DNA of 64,000 nt, from contig NZ_JAFKCU010000003.1 in NCBI RefSeq assembly GCF_017254845.1, positions 861,432 through 925,431 on the forward strand, read 5' to 3'. The DNA is from Algoriphagus pacificus. Lineage in GTDB: Bacteria; Bacteroidota; Bacteroidia; Cytophagales; Cyclobacteriaceae. Shown here piece by piece: positions 39,614 through 48,454 of the stretch; position 1 is the first letter of the stretch, and each line of letters starts with the position of its first letter. The notes beneath the pieces are model-generated. The model saw only the letters and a program-made list of their open reading frames with translations. It did not search any database and was not told the origin of the DNA. The translations under genes and the position numbers were made by a program.

Positions 39614-39641
39614 TTCGATATATATTTATAAATATATCGAA
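39614..39641. promoter_or_regulatory. ModE-box-like palindrome
   Basis: TTCGATATAT, eight bases, ATATATCGAA: a perfect 10-base inverted repeat in the gap between the lipoprotein and the ModE-like gene. It agrees with the known ModE pattern of CG-nTATATA half-sites facing each other. Centred about 27 bases upstream of the lipoprotein start, a position suited to repression. Confidence 0.6.
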
Positions 39642-39710
39642 TTACACTTTCCTTTTACTTAATTAAATCAAACAATTAAAAAAGCTTTCAATTATCAGTA
39701 CTTTAATCCT

Positions 39711-40058
39711 ATGAAGGAAATAAGAATTCGCTGTTGGCTTGAACATGACGGACAAAAGTTTTTTGGTCCTGGGCCCTATCAATTAATGAACATGATAGAT
39801 CGGAAAGGCTCCATTTCATTGGCTGCAAAGGAAATGAATATGTCCTACAAAAAAGCTTGGGATATGATCCACCGAATCAATGAAATCAGCAAATCACCAG
39901 TGATTGTTTCCCAAAAAGGAGGGAAAATGGGTGGTGGTGCTGAGGTAACCCCTTTTGGGAAAGAAGTGCTATTGAAATATGAGCAACTAGTTGAGAAGCT
40001 GAATCAAGTAGTAGAAGTAGAATCTGAACTGAGAAGCTTGTTTGAACAAGGTATTTAA
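39711..40058 (+). CDS. ModE-like winged-helix regulator, DNA-binding domain only
   Basis: 115 residues. Matches the N-terminal winged helix of ModE: FGPGPYQLMNMIDRKGSISLAAKEMNMSYKKAWDMI (in part) and KGGKMGGGAEVTPFG. The molybdate-binding Mop domains are absent, so it either senses something else or acts through another partner. Divergent from the lipoprotein/TonB operon and separated from it by the ModE-like palindrome. Confidence 0.82.
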   Translation: MKEIRIRCWLEHDGQKFFGPGPYQLMNMIDRKGSISLAAKEMNMSYKKAWDMIHRINEISKSPVIVSQKGGKMGGGAEVTPFGKEVLLKYEQLVEKLNQVVEVESELRSLFEQGI

Positions 40059-40157
40059 TAGAAATAAGAATTTCTATTAAATACCAAGGCTGATTAAATG
40101 ATGCCAAGGTTTTTCTTGATTGGTTCAATAAAAACCATTGTATCGGATGCCCGTTTT

Positions 40158-40256
40158 CTATTTAGGTTTTTTAAGCACGAGATAGAAACAATAGCAGGTC
40201 ATTCCTACCACAGCTAATTGGACAAGAACGGAAAGTAGTAAGGCGGAATTATTCAT
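40158..40256 (-). CDS. MetS-like small subunit of NSS transporter (32 aa)
   Basis: Short frame MNNSALLLSVLVQLAVVGMT followed by CYCFYLVLKKPK: one membrane helix and a Lys-rich tail. It starts inside the last codons of the NSS transporter (8-base overlap). NSS-family transporters of bacteria often carry such a one-helix partner, as in MetPS, where it is needed for transport. Too short for routine gene calling. Confidence 0.7.
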   Translation of the reverse strand: MNNSALLLSVLVQLAVVGMTCYCFYLVLKKPK

Positions 40257-41919
40257 GGGAAATAGATTTACGTTTTACTCCTGAAAACCAGACAATGACT
40301 GAGATAAATACAAACAGGACCACTAATTGGATTCTTGCCAAATTGGAGAAAAAGACTCGGTCTGATAACCAATTACCATCTTCAGTCCCCTCTTTTGCCT
40401 CCAAGGAATGCTTCAGGTCTTCATGGCTAATTTTTGCGATCAGTGAATGGGCATCAAGCTTCCAACCCTCTCCTTTCCATAAACCTGTGAAAGCTTCCTG
40501 CCAGTCATTTCCCTCAGGTGTAAGCATGGCTCCAAGTAATACAAACAGAAGCAAAACTGGTGTAACATAACACATGACCCATTTGAAGAAAGCAGGAACC
40601 TGAATATCAGCTCCGGAATTCAATTCCTCCCAACCCCTGTTTATTCCAAAAACCCAGGCAAACAAAATCATTTCAAGAAAGGCAAATATGACCAGACTGA
40701 CAGTTCCTGCCCAGTAATCGTATTCCTCGAAGTAACCATATTGATAAAAAAGGATAGTTGGTGCGCCCATAATCAAAGCCAAAAGCCCAAAACTGAGAGC
40801 TCCTTTCACTTTGCCCCAGCCAAACTCATCTTTCATAAAGCCCATCCAGGGTGTTCCCATGGCGAGGGATGAGGTGATTCCTGCAAAGAACAACAAGCCA
40901 AACCAGCAAACCCCGGCAATGGTACCAAAAACTGCCCCCCATTGTTGGAACAAGTAAGGCATGGTTTGAAATGCCATTCCAAATCCTGCATTGTTCAGAA
41001 CCCAATCCATTCCTAGGAATCCAGCAGCTATGGGGATAACAATGGCACTTCCCAAGACGATCTCCACAAATTCATTGGTAAAACCTGAAGTAAGGGAATT
41101 GAGGGCAATATCTTCATTAGCCTTGAGATAGGAAGCATAGCATTGGATGGAACCCATGCCAACTGAGAGAGTGAAAAAGATCTGACCCGCTGCCGCTAAC
41201 CATACTTTTGGGTCCCATAATGAGCTGAACTGTGGAGTCCAAAGAAAATTTAATCCATCCCAAGCATTGGCATCGGGAATTAGTTCTGTCGCATTTTCAG
41301 CGCCCATCGACCAGCCTTTTACAGCCAGAATAACCCCAAATAAAATCAAAAGTGGCATGCCGATTTTGGCCACTTTTTCTATACCTCCCAATCCTGTGGA
41401 AAGAATATAACAATTGATTCCCAATACGATAATATAGATCCACAAAGGGAATAAAGGGATACCAAAATCCGATCCTGTCAGATTCACATACTGTAGAAAA
41501 TACTCGCTTACGGCAGTTTGTGAAAGGTCAGAAAAGGTTCCGAATAAGGTATGGAAGACGTAGATCAGCGTCCATGATTCGATGTAGGTGTAATAAGCAA
41601 CAACAGCGATGTTGGTGAATATCCCAAAGACCCCGATGTATTTCCACCAAGATCCTTTACCCATGGCTTCTAAGATATAAGGGGTACTGTGATTTCCGGA
41701 TTTACCACCAAATCTTCCAATAGACCATTCGGTAAACAATAAGGGAATCCCCAATAGGACAAAACAAACCAAATAGGGAATGATGAATGTACCTCCCCCA
41801 TTCTGGATGGCCTGTACCGGAAACCTCAGAAAGTTCCCCAACCCTACTGCATTACCCGCCATGGCAAGTATCAAACCGGTCCTGGATCCCCAGGTCTCAT
41901 TTTTAATTTCCATCTTCAT
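40249..41919 (-). CDS. Sodium:neurotransmitter-symporter family (NSS) transporter
   Basis: About 556 residues; ATGs at 41919 or 41913 start the conserved sequence, 41946 only adds an untypical head. SNF motif WGSRTGLILAMAGNAVGLGNFLRFP with the unwound TM1 Na+ site, about 12 membrane helices, and FTLSVGMGSIQCYASYL (TM6-7). Na+-driven uptake of amino acids or related compounds. Partner is the 32-aa protein at 40158. No soluble metabolic gene nearby shows the substrate. Confidence 0.85.
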   Translation of the reverse strand: MKMEIKNETWGSRTGLILAMAGNAVGLGNFLRFPVQAIQNGGGTFIIPYLVCFVLLGIPLLFTEWSIGRFGGKSGNHSTPYILEAMGKGSWWKYIGVFGIFTNIAVVAYYTYIESWTLIYVFHTLFGTFSDLSQTAVSEYFLQYVNLTGSDFGIPLFPLWIYIIVLGINCYILSTGLGGIEKVAKIGMPLLILFGVILAVKGWSMGAENATELIPDANAWDGLNFLWTPQFSSLWDPKVWLAAAGQIFFTLSVGMGSIQCYASYLKANEDIALNSLTSGFTNEFVEIVLGSAIVIPIAAGFLGMDWVLNNAGFGMAFQTMPYLFQQWGAVFGTIAGVCWFGLLFFAGITSSLAMGTPWMGFMKDEFGWGKVKGALSFGLLALIMGAPTILFYQYGYFEEYDYWAGTVSLVIFAFLEMILFAWVFGINRGWEELNSGADIQVPAFFKWVMCYVTPVLLLFVLLGAMLTPEGNDWQEAFTGLWKGEGWKLDAHSLIAKISHEDLKHSLEAKEGTEDGNWLSDRVFFSNLARIQLVVLFVFISVIVWFSGVKRKSISHE

Positions 41920-41931
41920 AGAAAACATCAA

Positions 41932-42004
41932 AAGTGGCTGTCTCAAATCTGTCTGCCTGAGCGTAGTTGAAGGCCTAATTGACAGGAATAAGAAACAGCC
42001 ACTT
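41932..42004. repeat. Long-loop inverted repeat with dispersed-repeat core
   Basis: AAGTGGCTGT (41932-41941) pairs with ACAGCCACTT (41995-42004). The loop includes CTGAGCGTAGTTGAAGGCC, a core known as a dispersed intergenic repeat in Cytophagales. It may act as a terminator for the minus-strand gene ending at 42008. Confidence 0.55.
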
Positions 42005-42007
42005 CCC

Positions 42008-42502
42008 TTAGGAATGAACTTGATTTTTAAGCGTTTGATACCACTTATCCGCTAATACGGTCTCTCCCTGAAGGTCTGTGAAATGATCCGCATGGTAAAA
42101 TTCAAGCTGATGGAGGTCTGAGCTTTCAAGCCTTGGCACTAATTCCAAAACCACTGATTCAGGAATGCGGTAGTTTTGGTTGGCCTGTTTCTCATCAGAA
42201 TATTTCTTTATCAGGTTTACTTTTCGGTATTCATTCAGGTTAAAACTTTTCAGGGATAGGTCTTGTCCATCCTGCAAATAGACCAGTACCTTTTTCTTGG
42301 AATCAAACCCTATCCCATACCGGAATCTCCAGGTTTCAACTTCCGAAAGATTTGCTCCAGCAGAATTAGCCTGCTCATGAAGCTTGGAGATAAGGAGCTT
42401 ATTTTTCTTTTTGTTCTTTTGGCTATAATAAATGAATGGCGCACAAAAAGTGCACATAAATAGTGTGGACACAATAAGTGTCACAGGTTCAATATCAAAC
42501 AT
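42008..42502 (-). CDS. Unknown protein with one membrane helix
   Basis: 164 residues. One N-terminal membrane helix (VTLIVSTLFMCTFCAPFIYYS), a basic stretch, then a soluble domain (WRFRYGIGFDSKKKVLVYL ... NLIKKYSDEKQ) with a beta-rich core. No family recognised. Single gene between the transporter and a small membrane protein. Confidence 0.55.
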   Translation of the reverse strand: MFDIEPVTLIVSTLFMCTFCAPFIYYSQKNKKKNKLLISKLHEQANSAGANLSEVETWRFRYGIGFDSKKKVLVYLQDGQDLSLKSFNLNEYRKVNLIKKYSDEKQANQNYRIPESVVLELVPRLESSDLHQLEFYHADHFTDLQGETVLADKWYQTLKNQVHS

Positions 42503-42571
42503 GTGTAATTGAATTAGAGGAAGATTTTTTTAAGACAGAGCTATTTGCTCACTTGAGAAAAATCAGTCTCT

Positions 42572-42919
42572 CTACCAGGGATAAAAAAAATGAATGAAAG
42601 TCTGCTTAACGTCGAAAAATGGAATGGTTTCACTTCCATTCCCTAAGAAGTAAGGCTTAACTTTCTTGGTTAAAAACAAAAATTCAGGCCAAGCTGAACA
42701 GAAATTCGACCATAAAGTCCAGTCAATTGAAAAACCGGGAATGATAGGTTTACTTACTGAAACCAGTGCAGAAATACCAGGAAAAGAAGCTTCATTTATT
42801 TCCTCTAACCTATCTGTTTGTTGATTCTCAATGATGGGTTGGGAAGGAAGAAAAAATACAGGAGTCTGGTTTAAAAACCAGACAAGCACCAAAAAAAGTA
42901 CTATTCCTTTTTTGCCCAT
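42572..42919 (-). CDS. Unknown small protein with signal anchor
   Basis: About 115 residues from ATG 42919 (MGKKGIVLFLVLVWFLNQTP), preferred over 42964 because it begins right before the hydrophobic helix. The rest is aromatic-rich without a known motif. Real-gene status rests on codon pattern and the sensible signal region only. Confidence 0.4.
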   Translation of the reverse strand: MGKKGIVLFLVLVWFLNQTPVFFLPSQPIIENQQTDRLEEINEASFPGISALVSVSKPIIPGFSIDWTLWSNFCSAWPEFLFLTKKVKPYFLGNGSETIPFFDVKQTFIHFFYPW

Positions 42920-43376
42920 TTTGAAAGCCAAATTCTTCCGAAAGTTAGTTGAAATAAAATTCAATTTCCAAAAACTTTTAGATCATATAATTTTCCTTGG
43001 CTAACGAATATCAGTAATACCAATACCTTAAAAAAATCTTGAATTACCATCCACTTCCTCTTTAAACTCGAAATATCGAAAAATAAATTTTCCCGAAAAC
43101 TATAGGGTAAAAGTCATTCTAATAAAAATGATTATTAGGAATAGGGTAAAATTTTTGATCTGAGATAGTTCAAACTGAAAAACATTGTAAGATTCTCAAT
43201 TGAGTAATTACACAAGTTTTTTTTGTGCAGGCGATTTTTTCTGAGTTGTAGCCAAAAGTTTCGAATATAAACGGGTCGAGCTGGTGAGCTTGATTGTCCA
43301 CAGGACATCAAGTGTTGCAATCGATGAGGAAATTTCGATCCAAGATAGGGTTAGGTTTGTATAATGAATTGCAAAA
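42920..43376. other. Intergenic stretch, no gene seen
   Basis: About 450 bases, with a hairpin at 43289-43312 (CTTGATTGTCC, ACA, GGACATCAAG, one unpaired T) that may be the spacer of the thioredoxin-like cassette. Confidence 0.4.
43289..43312. repeat. Bulged hairpin, possible cassette spacer apex
   Basis: Ten pairs with one extrahelical base and a 3-base loop. Unpaired bases in the folded strand are a hallmark of integron attC sites, but flanking arms are poorly defined here. Confidence 0.3.
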
Positions 43377-44246
43377 TTAAATATCCTCCAGAATTGCCAT
43401 TTCGAGCTTAGAAATATTACCCTCGCTATAACCGTCGATTATTTCAACAACTTTTGAATCTTTTATTACAATGTGTTTTGGAAAGCTATAAACATTATAA
43501 TCATTCCCATTAACTATAACCACATCATAATTGAAATTGTATTTAGTTAAGAATTTGTCCTTAAGGTAATCAACATCAATATCAGAAATGGGAGCAACAA
43601 AATTGACTTTGGGGTACTTAGTTACCAGTTGATTCAATTCAGGAATTTCTTTGATACACGGGGCACATGTTGTATGCCAGAAGTTTAGAACTATTATTTG
43701 ATCTGAAATTTCACGAGTTTTAATTTCTTTGCCTGAAATACTTATCCACTCTAAATCCGGAATCCTTTCTCCTGCTTTAAATCGAATAACATTTTCCCAT
43801 CCTGGTTCAATCAGATCATAAAAAGAAGTGTCTAACTCAGGTATTTTTTGGGTAATTTGATCAATTCTCATATTGGAACTGAATAAGGTCGAGAATTTTA
43901 AGATATTATCGGAATCTGTCCTACCTATAAAAAAAGTTGATGAGTTACCGTGATCTGCAGAGAAAAGTAGCTGAGTTTGATCTTCTTTTTTAACGAAGTG
44001 GATGATTTGGACGTTACTCAATTTTCTTTCATCACCTTCCAAAATCCTATTATAAGCTTCAACTAAATTGGTCTTATATTCTTCGTTATTACCGTATTCC
44101 GCAGGAATTAAGAAATTAACATAATCTGTAATATTCCGACTGTTGAACGCTTGAACGTAATTATTGACTTCGTCTGTAAAATCCTTTTCTGATTGACAGC
44201 TGAAAGAAATTGCTAAAACGAGAAAAAAGGCTGTTATATTTTTCAT
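43377..44246 (-). CDS. Thioredoxin-fold lipoprotein (TlpA/AhpC-like)
   Basis: 289 residues. Lipobox AISFSCQSEK. N-terminal half (about 20-150) unknown; C-terminal thioredoxin-like domain with IIVLNFWHTTCAPCIKEIPELN (active-site CAPC) and cis-Pro region SFPKHIVIKD. Likely a membrane-bound thiol-disulfide oxidoreductase. Its start lies just downstream of an integrase-tail remnant, in the way a first cassette would sit. Confidence 0.8.
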   Translation of the reverse strand: MKNITAFFLVLAISFSCQSEKDFTDEVNNYVQAFNSRNITDYVNFLIPAEYGNNEEYKTNLVEAYNRILEGDERKLSNVQIIHFVKKEDQTQLLFSADHGNSSTFFIGRTDSDNILKFSTLFSSNMRIDQITQKIPELDTSFYDLIEPGWENVIRFKAGERIPDLEWISISGKEIKTREISDQIIVLNFWHTTCAPCIKEIPELNQLVTKYPKVNFVAPISDIDVDYLKDKFLTKYNFNYDVVIVNGNDYNVYSFPKHIVIKDSKVVEIIDGYSEGNISKLEMAILEDI

Positions 44247-44258
44247 AGTATAATATTG

Positions 44259-44286
44259 CAGTACACATGTATAAACCCCAGTCCTA
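44259..44286 (-). other. attI-like junction, left copy
   Basis: Read on the minus strand: stop TAG of the integrase-tail remnant, then GACTGGGGTTTATACATGTG, TACTGCA, and the cassette gene's ATG about 15 bases later. It matches the junction at 59801-59831 nearly base for base. Confidence 0.55.
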
Positions 44287-44455
44287 CAAGTCTATTGGGT
44301 ATATATTCGCTTTGCTCGCAGGGAATGGGATGTTATAGTAAGCAAATTAAGAATTTCGTCAATCCTATCCACCACAAGCTTTGAATGTTTTTATTTTGAT
44401 AGGAAGTAAATGAATTTCAGTCTCGAAGGTCTTATTACTTTCAATACTCAACAAT
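44284..44455 (-). pseudogene. Integrase C-terminal remnant (left copy)
   Basis: Frameshifted pieces align with the end of the integrase at 49391: ILLSIESNKTFETEIHLLPI (compare [20 protein letters not shown]), VDRIDEILNL, and a tail KANIYPIDL then TAG. The rest of the gene is missing. Confidence 0.65.
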
Positions 44456-44632
44456 ATTTTGTGTTGTCAGCACCCTATAAAAAAGGAACCGTCTTACTCC
44501 AGCCGGGTCTTTTCCAAAAAAAAAAAGTCTAATAGGTATGAAATAGACACCAAATTTTAAGCCCTTTTCGGGTTTAACAAAAAGGTTGATTGAGGTTTCT
44601 TTCAGTTTCCATTTTCTTGTTTTCTTGGTCAT
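44441..44632 (-). CDS. Small ORF after the HipB-like regulator, doubtful
   Basis: 63 codons starting one base after the regulator's stop. No motif of HipA or other toxin is visible; its 3' end runs into the integrase remnant, so it may be a truncated partner gene or chance ORF. Confidence 0.25.
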   Translation of the reverse strand: MTKKTRKWKLKETSINLFVKPEKGLKFGVYFIPIRLFFFGKDPAGVRRFLFYRVLTTQNIVEY

Positions 44633-44633
44633 T

Positions 44634-44846
44634 TCATTCAGGCTCGTTTCTTTCTGTTGGTATAGGTCCTAGTTCATGGCCAAATAATGATAAAACCTGA
44701 TTGACTTTATCAATCATTAATGATTTCTTTCCTTGTTCTAGATCACGCACAAATCGTAGTCCAACGCCAGCTTTAAACGACAGGTCTTCTTGTGTTAACC
44801 CCAGTTTTTTACGTCTTTCTTTTACAAATCGGCTCAGCTTTTCCAT
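44634..44846 (-). CDS. HipB-like XRE regulator
   Basis: 70 residues from ATG 44846. HTH_3 domain RFVKERRKKLGLTQEDLSFKAGVGLRFVRDLEQGKKS, ending VNQVLSLFGHELGPI as in HipB/Y4mF-type antitoxins. An upstream in-frame codon would translate the operator repeats (LYPKGY..., FLYPFGY...), so the shorter start is preferred. Four palindromic operators lie just upstream. No intact HipA toxin follows. Confidence 0.8.
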   Translation of the reverse strand: MEKLSRFVKERRKKLGLTQEDLSFKAGVGLRFVRDLEQGKKSLMIDKVNQVLSLFGHELGPIPTERNEPE

Positions 44847-44854
44847 AATAAAAT

Positions 44855-44995
44855 TATACCCTTTCGGGTATAAATAAAGTGATAAAAACAAAAAAATATA
44901 CCCAAACGGGTATAAAAATGATTTTCTTAGCAAAAATATACCCGTACAGGTATAAATAATAAGCCTAAAACAGAAAGTATACCCGATTAGGTATA
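44855..44995. promoter_or_regulatory. Four phased operators of the HipB-like regulator
   Basis: TATACCC-N4-GGGTATA palindromes at 44855-44872 (loop TTTC), 44897-44914 (AAAC), 44937-44954 (GTAC, right arm AGGTATA) and 44978-44995 (GATT, right arm AGGTATA). Centre spacings are 42, 40 and 41 bases, about four helical turns, so bound dimers would face the same side. The HipB operator of E. coli has a comparable TATCC...GGATA form. Confidence 0.75.
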
Positions 44996-45004
44996 AATTA
45001 ATTA

Positions 45005-45133
45005 GCTAACGATTAAGTATAAGAGCTGTTGCGGATTTCAGGGCAATTACCGGTCCGCCACCCCAAAAGTTTATTAAATGTACAGGCCTTGATTTTACCA
45101 CTTCACCCGCTATTGCTCTTATACAATGTTGTG
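45005..45133. repeat. attC-like palindromic spacer, site 1
   Basis: Begins GCTAAC and ends GTTGTG. Inner arms GTATAAGAGC-n-GTTGCGG (45017-45034) and CCGCTATTGCTCTTATAC (45107-45124) pair imperfectly. Lies between the regulator and the serine hydrolase gene. Confidence 0.6.
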
Positions 45134-45153
45134 ACACGTTCTTTGTGAACTGA

Positions 45154-46983
45154 TTAGTTGCAAAAACTCCTGATTTTGTTTGATTCTTTAACGCCTTCAA
45201 GGCCTGCATATTCAAAATTATCACTAAAGTAATAATAGACCGTACCATTTGGTAATAAGAATACTCTGATTCCACCATAACCACTCATATAAGGAATCAA
45301 TTCGGATTCTGACACTAAACAATTTCCGAAAGATTGAATCTCAGATAGATCCAGCAGCCAAAACCCTTTGGAATATTTAAGGGCATTCCAGCTAGTACTC
45401 AAAACGCTGGAGGTGGAGGCATTCATTACATCTGATAACATCTTTGTATCAAGTATTTGTTCTCCGTTAATAATACCACCGCTAAGCAAAAAATGTCCGA
45501 TTTTGACGATATCATCAGGTAAAAAAACCAATCCATATCCAGAAAATGGCTGGGCTACTGAGTCATATGTCCTTGCAATTTCCCAGCTGCCAGGGCTGGT
45601 TCCAATCGGTTTCAAAATATCTTCAACAACCAAATCACGAAAATAATCTGCTTTTGGACTGTTTCTAATAGATCTTAAATAAGCATTCATGGCTGTTCCG
45701 AGCAAATAGGTATCTGAAGTATGATAGGCAAACTGTTCTCCGGGAGTACTTTTCCTTGGAAATCGATTTATGGAAAATGAAAGTTTTGATTGATGATCTA
45801 AATCCAAAAAGAAGTTAAGGCCCTCCCATTCTGTTTCTAAATAGATGTCTTCATCATTCGTGTCACGGGATTCCAAATAATTACCGGTAGCCATATCCAA
45901 AGCATTTACAAACGTAACATCAGCCCAGTTCCCGCTTTCAACGCTTTCAGGAACGACCGAAGCAATTGTTGTTGATGAACTGCCCGAATACAATTTCTCC
46001 ATACGCATCAATCCTATCCCTGCGGCTATGCTTTTTGCAGTGGAGTAGGAAGGAATACTCAGTGATTCAGGAAATGGGTAGGTCCCATAACGTGTTTCGG
46101 GTGTACTCAGGTAATGTACACCATCAATCAAGAAGCCATAGATTGTCATATCCTGAGAATTCACCTCTGTGGGAGAACTAAATTGAATAGGGTCCGCTCC
46201 AGGATAATCCTTTTCTAATTCGGAAATCGGTTTTACTGGTATGCGTCCCTTCACTTCACGAATGTATTTCTCGATGTACTGCTCTTTTTCGGGAATGGGA
46301 TAGGGTGTGTAATCAGCTTTGACAGTACCCCAAATATTGACTTTGCGGTAAGGGCATGTTTCACTTGCTGTCTGGAACACAAGTGAGGAAGTAGAGCCAT
46401 CGTTTTTAAATAAGAATGACATGGCACCGTTATAAATACAATTTTGATTTTTTTCCTTCAGGGCAAATGGAATTGATACTCTACTGTAACCATTATCTCC
46501 ATTTTCGTCCCAAACCCGACCGGGCTCAACAATGAACTCATAATACGTGCCTTCGTTCATTTGAAAGCCCCTCTTTAGTGGAATGATGTAAGAACCTTGT
46601 TGAATAAATTCAAAGTCAAATAACAGAATATCGGCCCATTCGTCCTGCGAAATTGCACTGGTGCTATCCTCGATTATAAATTTATTTGTCCCTCTGCGGC
46701 CCAAATCACCAAATCGTAATCTGCCTTCAAAGGTATTAGTCGGGAAGGCGGCTTGTTCTGGAACAGCATAATGCTGAAAGTCAACGATGGTATCAGTCTT
46801 GGCAGTATTTAGAAACTCATAGGTGAAGGTGCTGCGATAAACCACTCCGCTGCCATTTAATGATGGAATTTCAGAATCGAGGCCCTTACCTGTTTTGTTA
46901 TTTATGGAACATCCAAAAACACTAATAGCAAGAATCAGCTTCAAACAAATCCGGATCGAATATTTTTCTATACCTATATCCAT
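45154..46983 (-). CDS. Serine hydrolase of beta-lactamase/penicillin-binding fold, lipoprotein
   Basis: 609 residues. Lipobox AISVFGCSINN. N-terminal half (about 40-250) is an unassigned beta-rich region. The C-terminal half is class C-like: SYSTAKSIAAGIGLMRM gives the SxxK motif (STAK), YHTSDTYLLG the YxS/N position, and YGGIRVFLLPNGTVYYY the end. Activity unknown (esterase, peptidase or carboxypeptidase). Located in the cassette region. Confidence 0.75.
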   Translation of the reverse strand: MDIGIEKYSIRICLKLILAISVFGCSINNKTGKGLDSEIPSLNGSGVVYRSTFTYEFLNTAKTDTIVDFQHYAVPEQAAFPTNTFEGRLRFGDLGRRGTNKFIIEDSTSAISQDEWADILLFDFEFIQQGSYIIPLKRGFQMNEGTYYEFIVEPGRVWDENGDNGYSRVSIPFALKEKNQNCIYNGAMSFLFKNDGSTSSLVFQTASETCPYRKVNIWGTVKADYTPYPIPEKEQYIEKYIREVKGRIPVKPISELEKDYPGADPIQFSSPTEVNSQDMTIYGFLIDGVHYLSTPETRYGTYPFPESLSIPSYSTAKSIAAGIGLMRMEKLYSGSSSTTIASVVPESVESGNWADVTFVNALDMATGNYLESRDTNDEDIYLETEWEGLNFFLDLDHQSKLSFSINRFPRKSTPGEQFAYHTSDTYLLGTAMNAYLRSIRNSPKADYFRDLVVEDILKPIGTSPGSWEIARTYDSVAQPFSGYGLVFLPDDIVKIGHFLLSGGIINGEQILDTKMLSDVMNASTSSVLSTSWNALKYSKGFWLLDLSEIQSFGNCLVSESELIPYMSGYGGIRVFLLPNGTVYYYFSDNFEYAGLEGVKESNKIRSFCN

Positions 46984-47037
46984 GATGTTGTCAATGTTTC
47001 ACAACGTAAAGAGTTTTAAACACATTCCGCCAAAAAA

Positions 47038-47074
47038 TTAACCACACTAGTTAACGTCAACCGGATGTGGTTAA
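47038..47074. repeat. Inverted repeat near left end of IS91-like pair
   Basis: TTAACCACA and TGTGGTTAA pair around CTAGTTAACGTCAACCGGA. It could be a cassette spacer or the end of the IS; sequence to its right becomes GC-richer. Confidence 0.4.
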
Positions 47075-47287
47075 AACCGTGTTGGACCAAACCGACCTTC
47101 TTATGGGCATTGATCTTCACAGGTTTTCGGGATTTGTCTCTTTTTTGTTTTTTATCTTTTTGGTCCTGGGCTCCAGGTATCTTCTTTTTCCCTTGTCAGC
47201 GATTCAATCAGGCATAGGATTCCCCGGGAGTTTTGTACCCAAGATAACAGTTTGAAGCTATTCAAAGAACTTGCATGCCTACTTTAT

Positions 47288-48454
47288 TTAAGAACTGTTC
47301 TGATGTATGCTTGGCACCACATAGACCATCCTTCCTTTTCTGCAACAGGGGCATCTGAACATTTCTTCTCCCAAAATACCCACCAACAATCCGTAGGTAC
47401 TATATCCAAGGTACTGCGACTCTTTTTTCTGGCTTTTCAGCAAGGCAAAGCAGTCTATCCTGCTACCTGTTGCCGGGGAAAGGATCCCGTAATACCGGAT
47501 CTTGTAAAAGCCGGTGGGAAGGATGTGTTGAAGAAACCTTCGGATAAACTCTGTGGTGGACAGCTCCATCAATCCAATCCTGTTGGTCCGGTAATCTTTG
47601 TATCGGAACTTCACAGATGTTTTGTCAACCTCTTGGATCCTGCTGTTGCTGATAGCCACCCGATGGGTATATCTTCCCAGGTAACTGACAACCTGCCCCG
47701 CTCCCCGGAAGGTCTTTTTGATATAGACATGCCAGTTCTTTTCATAGAGTAGCTTTCTGAGCGCTTTTCTGTCCTCATAAAGCTCCCTTTCCCGATCAGG
47801 CAGTGTGAGTTCGCCATTGTTCAGGTGTTTTTCCAGACCGGAAAAAAGCAGGCCCCGGAACACAGGTGACAGTGCCTTGACGGGAACGAAAAACTTCCGG
47901 TGCGAGTAAACCCATTCCATCCCATCCTGATCCACTCCTCCTGCAGGGATGAGCATATGGATGTGGGGATGGTAGCTCAGCGATTGTCCCCAGGTATGCA
48001 GTACTGATAAGTTTCCTGTTTGGACTCCCAAAAATGAGGGGTTTGAACCTGTTTTCCTGACCGCCTCGGCAGAGGATGCGAACAACAGGTCATAGCACTT
48101 CTTCTGGTTCAGGTAGAACAGGGGGCGCAACACCTGGGGAACCGTGAACACCACATGAAAATACCGCACAGGCAGAAGCCTCGACTTAAGCCTTTCCACC
48201 CACAGCAACTGCCGCACATACTGGCATTTGGGGCAGTGCCTGTTCCTGCAGCTGTTGTAACAGGTTTTGACGTGATCACAATCCTCACAGATCAACCGAT
48301 GACTGCCTTGGATACTGGTCCTACAGGTGACTATTGCCCGGAATGCTTTGTGCTGGTCAGCAGTGAGACGGTGCCGGGAAAGATAATCCTGCTGACAGTT
48401 CCTGAAAACGTCTGCCAGCTCGGGGCCAGAGGACCGTTTGTTTACCGTTTCCAT
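47288..48454 (-). CDS. IS91-family transposase
   Basis: 388 residues. N-terminal zinc-binding region CEDCDHVKTCYNSCRNRHCPKCQ (split C..C.. pattern), HxH-containing rolling-circle region SYHPHIHMLIPAGG, and GYLGRYTHRVAISN with the likely catalytic tyrosines. A C-terminal zinc knuckle (CPCCRKGRM) closes it. HUH-type single-strand transposition. Co-directional with the recombinase just upstream. Confidence 0.85.
   Translation of the reverse strand: METVNKRSSGPELADVFRNCQQDYLSRHRLTADQHKAFRAIVTCRTSIQGSHRLICEDCDHVKTCYNSCRNRHCPKCQYVRQLLWVERLKSRLLPVRYFHVVFTVPQVLRPLFYLNQKKCYDLLFASSAEAVRKTGSNPSFLGVQTGNLSVLHTWGQSLSYHPHIHMLIPAGGVDQDGMEWVYSHRKFFVPVKALSPVFRGLLFSGLEKHLNNGELTLPDRERELYEDRKALRKLLYEKNWHVYIKKTFRGAGQVVSYLGRYTHRVAISNSRIQEVDKTSVKFRYKDYRTNRIGLMELSTTEFIRRFLQHILPTGFYKIRYYGILSPATGSRIDCFALLKSQKKESQYLGYSTYGLLVGILGEEMFRCPCCRKGRMVYVVPSIHQNSS

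Noticed and set aside
43135-43320. 61-codon minus ORF in cassette gap
   Set aside because: No start context or motif; overlaps a hairpin.
45006-45284. 92-codon minus ORF overlapping serine hydrolase 3' end
   Set aside because: Its coding part is the attC-like palindrome and an out-of-frame piece of the hydrolase.
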